From contig CAVSKV010000004.1 in the NCBI GenBank assembly GCA_963728785.1, positions 682,001 through 746,000 on the forward strand: a DNA stretch of 64,000 nt, written 5' to 3'. This stretch comes from JAGWRI01 sp963728785. Lineage in GTDB: Bacteria; Gemmatimonadota; Gemmatimonadetes; Gemmatimonadales; Gemmatimonadaceae. The notes below the pieces were generated by a model. It was not told where the DNA came from. It worked only from the letters and a program-made list of their open reading frames with translations, and did not search any database. Made by a program: the position numbers and the translations under genes. The stretch's first letter is position 1. The number at the start of each line of letters is the position of its first letter. Below, in pieces: positions 34,338-42,734 of this stretch.

Positions 34338-35209
34338 CGGCGGCCGACGGTGAAGGCGGAGGTAGGGCGGGGGGAGCCGGCACGGCGCCCGGGCGCCTGT
34401 TCGTGGTGAGCACCCCCATCGGCAACATGGGGGATTTTTCGTATCGGGGGGTGGAGACGCTCCGCGCTGCGACCCTGATCCTGGCCGAGGACACCCGCCA
34501 CTCCCGCCACCTGCTCGACCGCTACGACATCGCCACGCCTACCCAGGCTTACCACGAGCACAATGAAGCCAAGCTCACGCCGCGCGTCATTGAGCGGCTG
34601 CAGCGCGGCGACGACGTGGCGCTGGTTACCGATGCCGGAACGCCGCTCGTTTCGGATCCCGGGGCGCGGCTCGTGCGCGCGGCCATCGAAGCAGGCATCA
34701 CCGTGGTTCCGGTTCCCGGGGCGTCGGCGCTTCTCACCGCGCTCGTGGCCGCTGGCCTTCCCGCCGAGCCGTTCACCTTCTTTGGATTTCTCCCGCGCAG
34801 CGGCGCCGAGCGCGCCCGCCGGCTGGTCGAGATGGCGCAATCGCCATTCACCGTGGTGCTCTACGAAGCGCCGGGCCGCCTGTTCGACACGCTCACCGCG
34901 CTCGCCGACCGGGCCGGACCCGCGCGGCCGGCCGTGGTGGGGCGCGAACTGACCAAGTTGCACGAGGAGATGCGGCGGGGAACGCTGGCCGAACTGGCGG
35001 CGTACTATTCGGAGACGCCGCCCAGGGGGGAAGTCGTGATCGTCGTCGCCGGAGCGCCCGCGCCCGTGCTGGATGAGGCGGCGCTGCGGGAGCGCGCGCG
35101 CGAGCTGCGGGCCCAAGGGTACTCGGTGCGCGACACGGCGGCCGAGTTGACGCGGGAGCTCGACGCGCCCCGCAACCTCGCCTACCGCGTAGCGCAGGAC
35201 GCCCAATGA
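34334..35209 (+). CDS. rsmI: 16S rRNA 2'-O-ribose C1402 methyltransferase
   Basis: A 291-residue SAM-dependent methyltransferase of the tetrapyrrole-methylase fold, acting on C1402 of 16S rRNA. Family blocks: LFVVSTPIGNMGDFSYR, ILAEDTRHSRHLLDRY, YHEHNEA, ALVTDAGTPLVSDPG and GREL-TKLHEE. The GTG at 34334 overlaps the previous stop (GTGA) and precedes a short Gly-rich leader. Its own stop overlaps the DUF4159 start, linking it to the operon below. Confidence 0.94.
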   Translation: MTAADGEGGGRAGGAGTAPGRLFVVSTPIGNMGDFSYRGVETLRAATLILAEDTRHSRHLLDRYDIATPTQAYHEHNEAKLTPRVIERLQRGDDVALVTDAGTPLVSDPGARLVRAAIEAGITVVPVPGASALLTALVAAGLPAEPFTFFGFLPRSGAERARRLVEMAQSPFTVVLYEAPGRLFDTLTALADRAGPARPAVVGRELTKLHEEMRRGTLAELAAYYSETPPRGEVVIVVAGAPAPVLDEAALRERARELRAQGYSVRDTAAELTRELDAPRNLAYRVAQDAQ

Positions 35210-35907
35210 GGCGCGCGTGGCGCGGCGTGGTGGCGGCAGCGCTCGTGCTGCCGCTGGCCGGCGCCCGCCCGGCCGGCTCGGCCCGTTCGGACGGCGCCGC
35301 CCCCCGGCTCACCATCGCACGCCTGCAGTACGAGGGCGGTGGCGATTGGTACGCCAATCCGTCGAGCCTGCCCAACCTGCTCCAGGCAATCCGCGAACGC
35401 ACCTCGCTCGACGTGGACCGCACCGAGGCCCGCGTCACGTTGATGGACGACAAGCTGTTCGACTATCCGTTCATCCACGTCACCGGGCACGGCAACATTC
35501 ACTTCAGCGACGCCGAGATCGTGCGGCTCCGCGAATACCTGGAACGCGGCGGGTTCCTGCACGTGGACGACAACTACGGGCTCGACCCGTACTTCCGCCG
35601 CGAGATCAAGCGAGTGTTTCCCGACCGACCGCTGGTCGACGTGCCCCTGTCGCACCCGATCTATCACATTGTATATGATTTTCCTAAAGGGCTGCCCAAG
35701 ATCCACGTGCACGACGGACTGCCGGCGCGCGGCTTCGGCATCTTCCTCGGCGATCGCCTGGCCGTGTACTACTCCTTTTCCAGCGACCTCGGCAACGGGT
35801 GGGAAGACCCGGACGTCTACCACGATCCGCCGGCCCTGCACGAGGCGGCGCTGCGCATGGGTGTGAACCTGTTCGTGTACGCCGTGACCAGCCGGCCCAC
35901 CCCGTGA
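35206..35907 (+). CDS. DUF4159 protein (ThuA/GATase-like fold), secreted
   Basis: A 233-residue protein with a signal peptide (RRAWRGVVAAALVLPLAGA). The DUF4159 core is visible: ARLQYEGGGDWYANPSSLPNLL, then PFIHVTGHGNIHFSDAE and LREYLERGGFLHVDDNYG, with the closing NLFVYAVT. This family adopts a ThuA-like glutamine-amidotransferase fold and is often coded beside DUF4175 and TPR proteins, as here. The biochemical role is not established. It overlaps rsmI (ATGA) and the next gene (GTGA), so the three are translationally coupled. Confidence 0.85.
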   Translation: MRRAWRGVVAAALVLPLAGARPAGSARSDGAAPRLTIARLQYEGGGDWYANPSSLPNLLQAIRERTSLDVDRTEARVTLMDDKLFDYPFIHVTGHGNIHFSDAEIVRLREYLERGGFLHVDDNYGLDPYFRREIKRVFPDRPLVDVPLSHPIYHIVYDFPKGLPKIHVHDGLPARGFGIFLGDRLAVYYSFSSDLGNGWEDPDVYHDPPALHEAALRMGVNLFVYAVTSRPTP

Positions 35908-38900
35908 CCGTCGGCGAGTTGGTGGATCGCGAGCGCGTCCGCGCCCGGCGGCTCGAACTGGCGGCCGGTGCCGCGCTCGGCGTCGCCCTGTGCTGCGGGA
36001 TGGTCGCGGCCGCCGTGCTCCTGCTCGGGCACGCCCGATGGATGGCCCTGCCGCGTGCCCTGCCGCTCGTCGTGTGGGCGCTGCTCGCCGCCGCCGTGGG
36101 CGCCGTGGCCCGCGTTACGCACCACCGCCTCCACGAGCGCACGTCGCGCCCCCGCATCGCCGCCGCCATCGAGCGCGAGCGATCGCTGCGTGCCGGCGCA
36201 CTGCGCGGCGCCCTCGAAGTGGCCAACACCGGCGCCTTTGGCCGCCGCGCCGCGGCCGTGCTCGGAAAGGCCCTGAGCGTCCACGGGACTTCACTCGCGC
36301 CGGTGATGCTCGGCCACGCCCGCCGGCGCGCCCTCCGCGTGGGAGCGGCCGCCGCCGTCACCGCCCTCTTGCTCGCCGTCGTGGCGCCGGCGCGCGGCGA
36401 CGGCCTCATGGCGCTGCTGCGGCCGGTGAGCGCCTGGCGCGGCACGCTGCTCGCGCCGCTCGCGTTTTACGGGCTGCCGCAGCTCGTGCTGAGGGGCGAC
36501 ACGGTGCGCGTGACCGTGGCCGCGACGGGCCGTGGCACCGTGGAACTTCAGGACCGCACCACCGGCGAGGGATGGGCCCGCCGCTCGCTCGCTGTTTCGC
36601 CGGCTACAGGACTGGCTTCGATCGTCCTCGGCCCGCTGCGCGCCGACCTGAGCCTCGTCGTCACCGACGGACGCGCGCACAGCGATACGGCCGTCGTGCG
36701 CGTGACCGATCGCCCGTTCGTCGGCGCGATCACCATGCGCGCCGTCTATCCACCGTACCTCGACCGTCCCGCCGAGACGCTACCGGTGGGCGAGCCGGTG
36801 GTGATCCCCCGCGGCACGACCATCGACCTCACCGGGCGCGCGTCCACGCCGCTCGTCGCCGTCGGGCTGGCCCGGGAACGCGACTCGGTGCCGCTGCATG
36901 CCGATGGACGCGCGTTCAGCGGACGGCTCACGCCACCCACCACCGGCAGTTGGAACTGGTATGCGCGCGGCGCCGGGGCGACGGTGCAGGATGTGCCCGC
37001 GCCGCTGGACGTCACCGTCGTGCCCGACTCGGCGCCCCGCGTGGACATCCTGGCGCCGCGCGCCGACACGCTCGTCGCCGCGTTCGACACCGTGACCCTG
37101 CAGGGGGCGGCCGCCGACGACCACGGGCTCTCGGCGGTGGAGTTGCACCTGTGGCGCGATGGCGCCGGCGGCCAGCGCACCGAGACCGCCCGGCGCCTGG
37201 CGGCCAACCAGGGACCGGCGTGGGCCGGGGACGTGCTGGTCGATCTGGCCGCCCAGCAACTGCATCCGGGGGACGCGCTCCACGTGACGCTGTCGGCCGT
37301 GGACAATTCGCCGTGGAGCCAGCGCGGCACGAGCCGCGAACTGCTGCTCAAGGTGCCCAGCCTCGACGAACGCCGCGAGATGGCGCGTGCCGCAGCCGAT
37401 TCGACGGTCACCGCCGTGCGGCGCACGGCGACCGCCGAGCAGAGCCTGCAGGAGCGCACCAGCCAGGCAGCGCGCGAGGGGATGAACCGGGCGGTGGAGA
37501 ATACGCCACGCGCCGATGCCGCGGCGGCCGACCGGGCGCGGACGATGAGCTACGAGTCGGCTGAGAAGGCCAGGGCGCTGGCCAAGGAACAGCAGGATCT
37601 GGCCGACCGCGTACAGCAGTTGCAGAAGTCGGCGGCCCAGCTCCAGGCGCAGCTCGCTCAGGCCGGGGCGCTGGACAGCGCCCTGGCGCGGCAGCTGCGC
37701 GAGGCCCAGCAGATGCTCAGGGACGCCCTTACCCCCGACCTGCTGGCCGAGATGCAGAAACTCCAGGGGGCAGCGAAGCAGCTGAACGCGCAGGACGCGC
37801 AGCAGTCGTTGGCCAGTCTGGCGGAAATGCAGAAGCGGCTGCGCGAGCAGCTGGAGAAGAGCGCCCAGATGCTCCAGCGTGCGGCGTTCGAGGGCGCCAT
37901 GCAGACGCTTCACGACGAGGCGCGCGACATCGCGGGGCGCGAGCAGGCGCTGGCCGATTCCGCGCCGCGCCCGGCCGCGGCCGCCGCCGGCCGGTCCGGT
38001 TCATTACAGAACGCTAAAAGCGCCGAGGCGGGCACGCGCGACCCGGGTCGCGAGCTGGCGGACCGATCGGACCGGCTGGCCGACGCCATCCATCAGCTGC
38101 AACAGAAGCTTGCCGATCAGAACGCCGCGGCCGGCGCCAAACATGCCGACGACGCCCAGACTATGGCCCGCGCGTCCGAACAGTCCATGCGGCAGCGGGC
38201 CGACGCACGTTCGGCCGCCGACGAGATGCAGCACGCCGCCCAGGCCATGCAGCAGGCCCGCGACGCGCAGGTGGCCGAGTGGAAGAACGAACTCACGCAG
38301 GAACTGGACCGCGCCGTCCAGGAACTGCTCCAGATGGCACGGCAGGAGTCGCGCCTCGAGGACCAGGCACGCGGGGGCCGGGCCGCGCCCGAGCAGCTGC
38401 GCGGCGATCAGAGCGCCGTGCAGCAGGGCGTGGAACAAACACAACGCCAGCTCCAGGAACAGGCCCTGAAGACCACGTTGCTCTCGGGACGCGCCCAACG
38501 CGCGGTGAGCGACGCGGCGCTGAAGGTGGCGCAGGCCACCAAGTCGGCCGCCGATCCGCGCAATGCAGAACAGACGCCGGTCACCATGGGCGACGCGGCC
38601 GACGCGCTCAATCAGGCGGCCGCCGCCCTTGCCCGCGACCGGCAGCGTACCAATGCCGCGAGCTCGGCGTCGGGGTTCGCCGAGATGTTGCAGCAACTCC
38701 AGGACGCGGCCAGGAAGCAGGGCTCCATCAATTCGCAGGCCCAGAGCCTGCTCCCGCTGCCCGGTCAGGGCCAGATGAGCCCCGACGCCCAGGCCACGGC
38801 GCGCATGCTCGCCAATCAGGAGCGGAGGCTGTCGCAGGAACTCGACGACCTCAGCGATGCCGCGGCAGGCGGCGACCGCGCCGCACAGCTCGCCAAGGAG

Positions 38901-39215
38901 GCGCGCGCCGTGGCCGACGCGCTCCAGAACGGCCGCGTGGACGCCGCTACGGTCGCCCGCCAGGAGCAGCTACTGCGCCACATGCTCGACGCGGGCCGCT
39001 CGCTGCAGAAAGACGAGCGCGACGATTCAGGCAAGCGGGAATCGGAATCCGCCGTGAATCCAGACCTGTTCGCGCCGCAGACCCGGGACGCCGCGGGCCG
39101 GGCCGGCGTGAAGTACCGCCCACCAACGTGGGACGAGTTGCGCGGACTGTCGGCCGACGAACGCCGCGCCGTTCTCGAATACTTCAAGCGGATCAATGGC
39201 GGCGGCAATCCGTAG
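35904..39215 (+). CDS. DUF4175-family membrane protein with long coiled coil
   Basis: A 1103-residue envelope protein. Two membrane segments lie near residues 18-42 and 50-68, and a third near 145-165. A beta-rich exterior region follows (residues 200-490, with AVYPPYLDRPAETLPVGEP and APRVDILAPRADT, as in DUF4175). Residues 500-1040 are an Ala/Gln/Asp-rich coiled coil. The C-terminus (VKYRPPTWDELRGLSADERR) is a short globular piece. The GTG at 35904 overlaps the DUF4159 stop. The association of DUF4159 and DUF4175 is common in bacterial genomes; the function is uncharacterised, probably a periplasm-facing scaffold. Confidence 0.75.
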   Translation: MTVGELVDRERVRARRLELAAGAALGVALCCGMVAAAVLLLGHARWMALPRALPLVVWALLAAAVGAVARVTHHRLHERTSRPRIAAAIERERSLRAGALRGALEVANTGAFGRRAAAVLGKALSVHGTSLAPVMLGHARRRALRVGAAAAVTALLLAVVAPARGDGLMALLRPVSAWRGTLLAPLAFYGLPQLVLRGDTVRVTVAATGRGTVELQDRTTGEGWARRSLAVSPATGLASIVLGPLRADLSLVVTDGRAHSDTAVVRVTDRPFVGAITMRAVYPPYLDRPAETLPVGEPVVIPRGTTIDLTGRASTPLVAVGLARERDSVPLHADGRAFSGRLTPPTTGSWNWYARGAGATVQDVPAPLDVTVVPDSAPRVDILAPRADTLVAAFDTVTLQGAAADDHGLSAVELHLWRDGAGGQRTETARRLAANQGPAWAGDVLVDLAAQQLHPGDALHVTLSAVDNSPWSQRGTSRELLLKVPSLDERREMARAAADSTVTAVRRTATAEQSLQERTSQAAREGMNRAVENTPRADAAAADRARTMSYESAEKARALAKEQQDLADRVQQLQKSAAQLQAQLAQAGALDSALARQLREAQQMLRDALTPDLLAEMQKLQGAAKQLNAQDAQQSLASLAEMQKRLREQLEKSAQMLQRAAFEGAMQTLHDEARDIAGREQALADSAPRPAAAAAGRSGSLQNAKSAEAGTRDPGRELADRSDRLADAIHQLQQKLADQNAAAGAKHADDAQTMARASEQSMRQRADARSAADEMQHAAQAMQQARDAQVAEWKNELTQELDRAVQELLQMARQESRLEDQARGGRAAPEQLRGDQSAVQQGVEQTQRQLQEQALKTTLLSGRAQRAVSDAALKVAQATKSAADPRNAEQTPVTMGDAADALNQAAAALARDRQRTNAASSASGFAEMLQQLQDAARKQGSINSQAQSLLPLPGQGQMSPDAQATARMLANQERRLSQELDDLSDAAAGGDRAAQLAKEARAVADALQNGRVDAATVARQEQLLRHMLDAGRSLQKDERDDSGKRESESAVNPDLFAPQTRDAAGRAGVKYRPPTWDELRGLSADERRAVLEYFKRINGGGNP

Positions 39216-40929
39216 GCTCGCCCTGGCCATTGCGCTCCTCGCGCCCGCCGCCGCTCGCGCGCAGCGGACCGACACGTCGGCGTTCTACCGCGCGCTCGAC
39301 CTCGAAGGTTCGGGCAACTACGGCGCTGCGGCGCCCCTGTACCGCACGGCGCTCCACGGCCCCGACCGCGTGAACGCCATTCTCGGCCTGGAACGCGTGT
39401 ACTTCGAACTGCACCAGACCGACTCGCTGCTCGCGCCCCTCGACTCGCTCATTGGGCAATTTCCCTCTGAGCCGGTGTTCCGAAGCGTCCAGCTGCGCGC
39501 GTACAGCATGCTGGCGCGTGAAGACATGGTGCGTCGGTCGTTCGACGGCTGGATCACGGCCGCCCCGGGCTCGGTCGATCCGTACCGCGAGTACGCACGC
39601 CTTCTGCTGCAGAACGGCCGGGCCGCCCAGGCGGACTCGATCATCGGTCTGGCCGGTCGCGCCCTGGGTACGATCTCGCCGCTCCAGATGGAACTCGCGC
39701 AGTCGCGCGCCGCGCTGGGCCGGTGGGCATCGGCGGCAATGGCGTGGCGCGACGCGCTCTCCTCCAGGCCCGACCTTGACCAGGCGGCCGCGTACTCGCT
39801 GGCGCCGGCGCCCGACGGCGCGCGCGACTCGGTGCGCGCGATATTCCGCGCGCTGCCCGTGGTCCTCGGCCCCCGCCGCGCCCTGGCCGAGCTGGAGATG
39901 AGTTGGGGATCCCCGGCTGACGCGTGGGCCGCGCTGCAGGATCTTCCGCCCGACAGCGCCAGCGTGGACGCCTGGCTCGACTTCGCCACGCGGGCCGGCG
40001 CCGAGGAGCGGTGGGCGCTGGCCCGCGACGCGTACGTGGCCGCGTTCCGCGCGCGCGGCTCGCCGGCGCTCGCCCTGCAGGCAGCGGCGGCGGCGCTCAA
40101 CGCCGGCGACGCCGAGACGGCGCTCGTCCTCGCGCCGGCGGGTGGCGTCGATTCGGCCAACGCCGCGGCAACCGTGCTGCCGTTGCGCGTGCGCGCGCTG
40201 GCTGCGGCCGGCAAGCCGGCCGAGGCGGACGCGCTGGTGCAGAGCTACGCGCACCTTCTGCTCCCGGTGCAACTGGAGGGGTTGGAGCGGTCGGTGGCGT
40301 TTGGATGGGTGCGCACCGGCAATCTCGTGCGGGCGCGGGCAGCGCTCGATCGCGCCGGCTCCGACGCCGACTCGAGCGACGCCGCAGGGTGGCTGGCGCT
40401 CTACGAGGGCAATCTCGCGGGCGCCCGCGCCATGCTCCGCAACTCCACCGACGCGTCGCCCGAACTGGCCGAAGCGCTGGGGCTCATCACGCGCATGCAG
40501 GAGGACAGCGCACCCGACGTTGGCCGGGCATTCCTCGACCTGGCCCGGCTCGATTCCGCGGGCGCCGTGTCGGCGCTCACGCAGTCCGCCGCCGCCCACG
40601 CTGACGCCGCGTCCGCGTTACTGTCGCTGGTGGCGCGCATCGACGAAGCGCGCCACGCCGACAGCGCTGCGGCTGCGATCTGGTCGCGCATTCTGCAGGA
40701 GTTTCCCGATAGTCCGGAGGCGCCGGGCGCCGAGTTGGCGTGGGCCCGCCAGCTGCGCCGCACGGGCAATGCCGCCGGGGCCCTGCAGCGGTTGGAACAC
40801 ATGATCCTCACGTATCCGGAAAGCGCGCTCCTGCCGCAGGCGCGGCGCGAACTGGATCTTGCCCGCCAGTCCATTCCTGGGGGCGGGCAGGGCGGGGGAC
40901 GCCGTGCGGCGGCGGAGCGGCCGGCATGA
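39196..40929 (+). CDS. Secreted TPR-repeat protein
   Basis: A 577-residue exported protein. Its signal peptide (RRLALAIALLAPAAARAQ) is followed by TPR-like helix pairs throughout, for example YGAAAPLYRTALHGPDRVNA, and the last repeats (AAIWSRILQEFPDSPEAPGA, QRLEHMILTYPESALLPQA) resemble YbgF/BamD-type repeats. It overlaps the DUF4175 gene by 20 bases, so its start lies within that coding sequence. A Gly/Arg-rich tail ends the protein. A role in assembling an envelope complex with the other operon products is inference. Confidence 0.75.
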   Translation: MAAAIRRLALAIALLAPAAARAQRTDTSAFYRALDLEGSGNYGAAAPLYRTALHGPDRVNAILGLERVYFELHQTDSLLAPLDSLIGQFPSEPVFRSVQLRAYSMLAREDMVRRSFDGWITAAPGSVDPYREYARLLLQNGRAAQADSIIGLAGRALGTISPLQMELAQSRAALGRWASAAMAWRDALSSRPDLDQAAAYSLAPAPDGARDSVRAIFRALPVVLGPRRALAELEMSWGSPADAWAALQDLPPDSASVDAWLDFATRAGAEERWALARDAYVAAFRARGSPALALQAAAAALNAGDAETALVLAPAGGVDSANAAATVLPLRVRALAAAGKPAEADALVQSYAHLLLPVQLEGLERSVAFGWVRTGNLVRARAALDRAGSDADSSDAAGWLALYEGNLAGARAMLRNSTDASPELAEALGLITRMQEDSAPDVGRAFLDLARLDSAGAVSALTQSAAAHADAASALLSLVARIDEARHADSAAAAIWSRILQEFPDSPEAPGAELAWARQLRRTGNAAGALQRLEHMILTYPESALLPQARRELDLARQSIPGGGQGGGRRAAAERPA

Positions 40930-42205
40930 GGCGGCGGGAATGGTTGCGGCACATGGCGGTGGCCGCGGTGGGGGCGCGTCTGGTGCGCCTGCCGCGGTTC
41001 GACATTGCGCACCTGCTCGTGCCCATGGACGACGCGCAAGCGGACCACCTCAAGGCCTACGGGCTCACCTTCGGAGCGCTCAAGGCCGGGCTCAAGTCGG
41101 AATGGCTGCTCAATTATCGGGGCGGGTCGTTCCTGCTGCCCGACGTGGAGGAGCTGCGCAAGGAGGCGGCGCTGGACGGCATCACCGCCGAGCCGATGGA
41201 CGACGCCCGGCTGGCCTCGGTACGCGCGCTCATCCAGAATTCGAACATGGACTCGGTGCCGCTGGAAAAGGCGCCGCGCATTGCCGTCTACACGCCGCCC
41301 GACGCCGCGCCCTGGGACGACGCCGTGACCCTGGCCCTCAAGTACGCGGGCATCGCCTACACGCCCATCTACGACGATGAGGTGGAGCACGGCGACCTGA
41401 GCAAGTACGACTGGCTGCACCTGCACCACGAGGACTTCACCGGCCAGTTCAACAAGTTCTATCTGGGGTTCCGCGACGCGCCCTGGTTCATCCAGATGGT
41501 GCAGACCGCCCTCGCCACGGCACGGAAATACGGATTTGCGAATGTCCCGGCGCTCAAGAAGGACGTCGCCGACCGCATCCGCCAGTTCGTGACCAACGGC
41601 GGCTTCCTGTTCGCCATGTGCGGGGCCACGGAAACGCTGGACCTCGCGCTGGCCAGCCACGACGTGGACATCGCGCAACCGTTCTCCGACGGCACCCCCA
41701 TGGACCCCGACGCCGACCGGAAGATGGACTGGGCGCGCGCCCTCGCCTTCCGCGACGCTCACCTCGAGACGTCGCCCTACGTGAATTCGATGAGCGACAT
41801 CGACGGCCACCAGGTGAACGACCCGGCCCGCCGTCAGCCACTGGGCACGTTCACCCTGTTCAACTTCTCGGCCAAGTTCGACCCGGTGGCGTCGATGCTC
41901 GTGCAGAACCACCGCAGCGTGATCAACGACTTCTATGGGGTCACCACCAGCTTCACCAAGGCCACCCTCAAGCCGGCCGACGTGGTGCTGGCCTTCGAGG
42001 AGGGCACGCCCTGGGTCAAGTACATCCACGGCGACTACGGCAAGGGCACCTGGACGTACTATGGCGGCCACGATCCCGAAGACCCGGAGCACGCGATCGG
42101 GACCCCCCCACCGACCTGTCGCTCCACAGGAACTCGCCCGGCTACCGACTGATCCTCAACAACGTCCTCTTCCCTGCTGCCAGGAAGAAGCCGCTCAAGA
42201 CGTGA
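40926..42205 (+). CDS. GATase-like-fold conserved protein with a 3' frameshift
   Basis: The protein starts MRRREWLRHMAVAAVGARL (40926, ATGA overlap with the TPR gene). It shows RIAVYTPPDAAPWDDAV, YDWLHLHHEDFTGQF and FVTNGGFLFAMCGATETLDLAL, an amidotransferase-like alpha/beta pattern often annotated loosely as asparagine-synthetase-B-like. Near 42100-42109, at a GGGACCCCCCC tract, the reading frame breaks: the annotated frame ends at 42152 after an unrelated tail. The neighbouring frame continues naturally as DPPTDLSLHRNSPGYRLI and ends KKPLKT at 42205. One extra G would restore the gene. It is either a sequencing error in a homopolymer or a real inactivating mutation. No catalytic residue can be assigned. 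Confidence 0.7.
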
Positions 42206-42294
42206 CCCAAGGAGGCGATCACCCCTTGCCATCGCAGGAACAAGCGTTCATTCATTCCGGCATCGTTCCCCCAACGCGCGTCACGTGCACTCAG

Positions 42295-42301
42295 AAGGAG
42301 G
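42295..42301 (+). promoter_or_regulatory. Strong ribosome-binding site of the small lipoprotein gene
   Basis: AAGGAGG, a perfect Shine-Dalgarno core, ends three bases before the ATG at 42305. This is closer than usual but is the best ribosome site seen in the window. Confidence 0.6.
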
Positions 42302-42304
42302 CGT

Positions 42305-42712
42305 ATGCGGGTACTATCGCGAAGTCTGGCCGGCCTAGCCGCCGGCGCAGGCCTGGTATTGGCCACGGCGTGCAGTTCGAGCAGCAGCACCGCGCCATCC
42401 ACCGTGTCGCTCGCTGGCAGCTACTCCCTCACCAGCTTCAGCGAAGGGGGGGTCGATCTTTCGCAAGCAGCGAGCGGCACCTTGGTGCTCACCGGCACTA
42501 ACTATTCGGTGAACATCGCGATTGCCGGGCCACAACCGGCGGCGATCGTCGACAGCGGCACCTACACGGCCACGACGTCGGGGTCCTTCTCGCAGACCTC
42601 CTCGGTCAATGGAACGCAGGCCACCGGCACGTATACGAACACCAGTGGCGTCCTCACGGTGGACGTGACCTCGCAGGGGGTGGCCGTGATACAGTCGTGG
42701 CAGAAACATTAG
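42305..42712 (+). CDS. Small Ser/Thr-rich lipoprotein
   Basis: A 135-residue lipoprotein. The signal MRVLSRSLAGLAAGAGLVLATACSSS (first 20 residues MRVLSRSLAGLAAGAGLVLA) has a lipobox ATAC. The mature part is a Thr/Ser/Gly-rich beta-strand domain of about 100 residues (SLAGSYSLTSFSEGGVDL and YTNTSGVLTVDVTSQG), resembling lipocalin-like or META-type eight-strand domains, without diagnostic motifs. Low lysine and low charge fit an exposed outer-membrane lipoprotein. It probably shares a transcript with the TonB receptor 22 bases downstream. Confidence 0.62.
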   Translation: MRVLSRSLAGLAAGAGLVLATACSSSSSTAPSTVSLAGSYSLTSFSEGGVDLSQAASGTLVLTGTNYSVNIAIAGPQPAAIVDSGTYTATTSGSFSQTSSVNGTQATGTYTNTSGVLTVDVTSQGVAVIQSWQKH

Positions 42713-42734
42713 CCGCGACCACCGGAAGCCGGTG

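Noticed and set aside
35217..35678. Alternative plus-strand frames in the DUF4159-DUF4175 region
   Set aside because: They are GC-frame shadows overlapping genes with clear domains and couplings.
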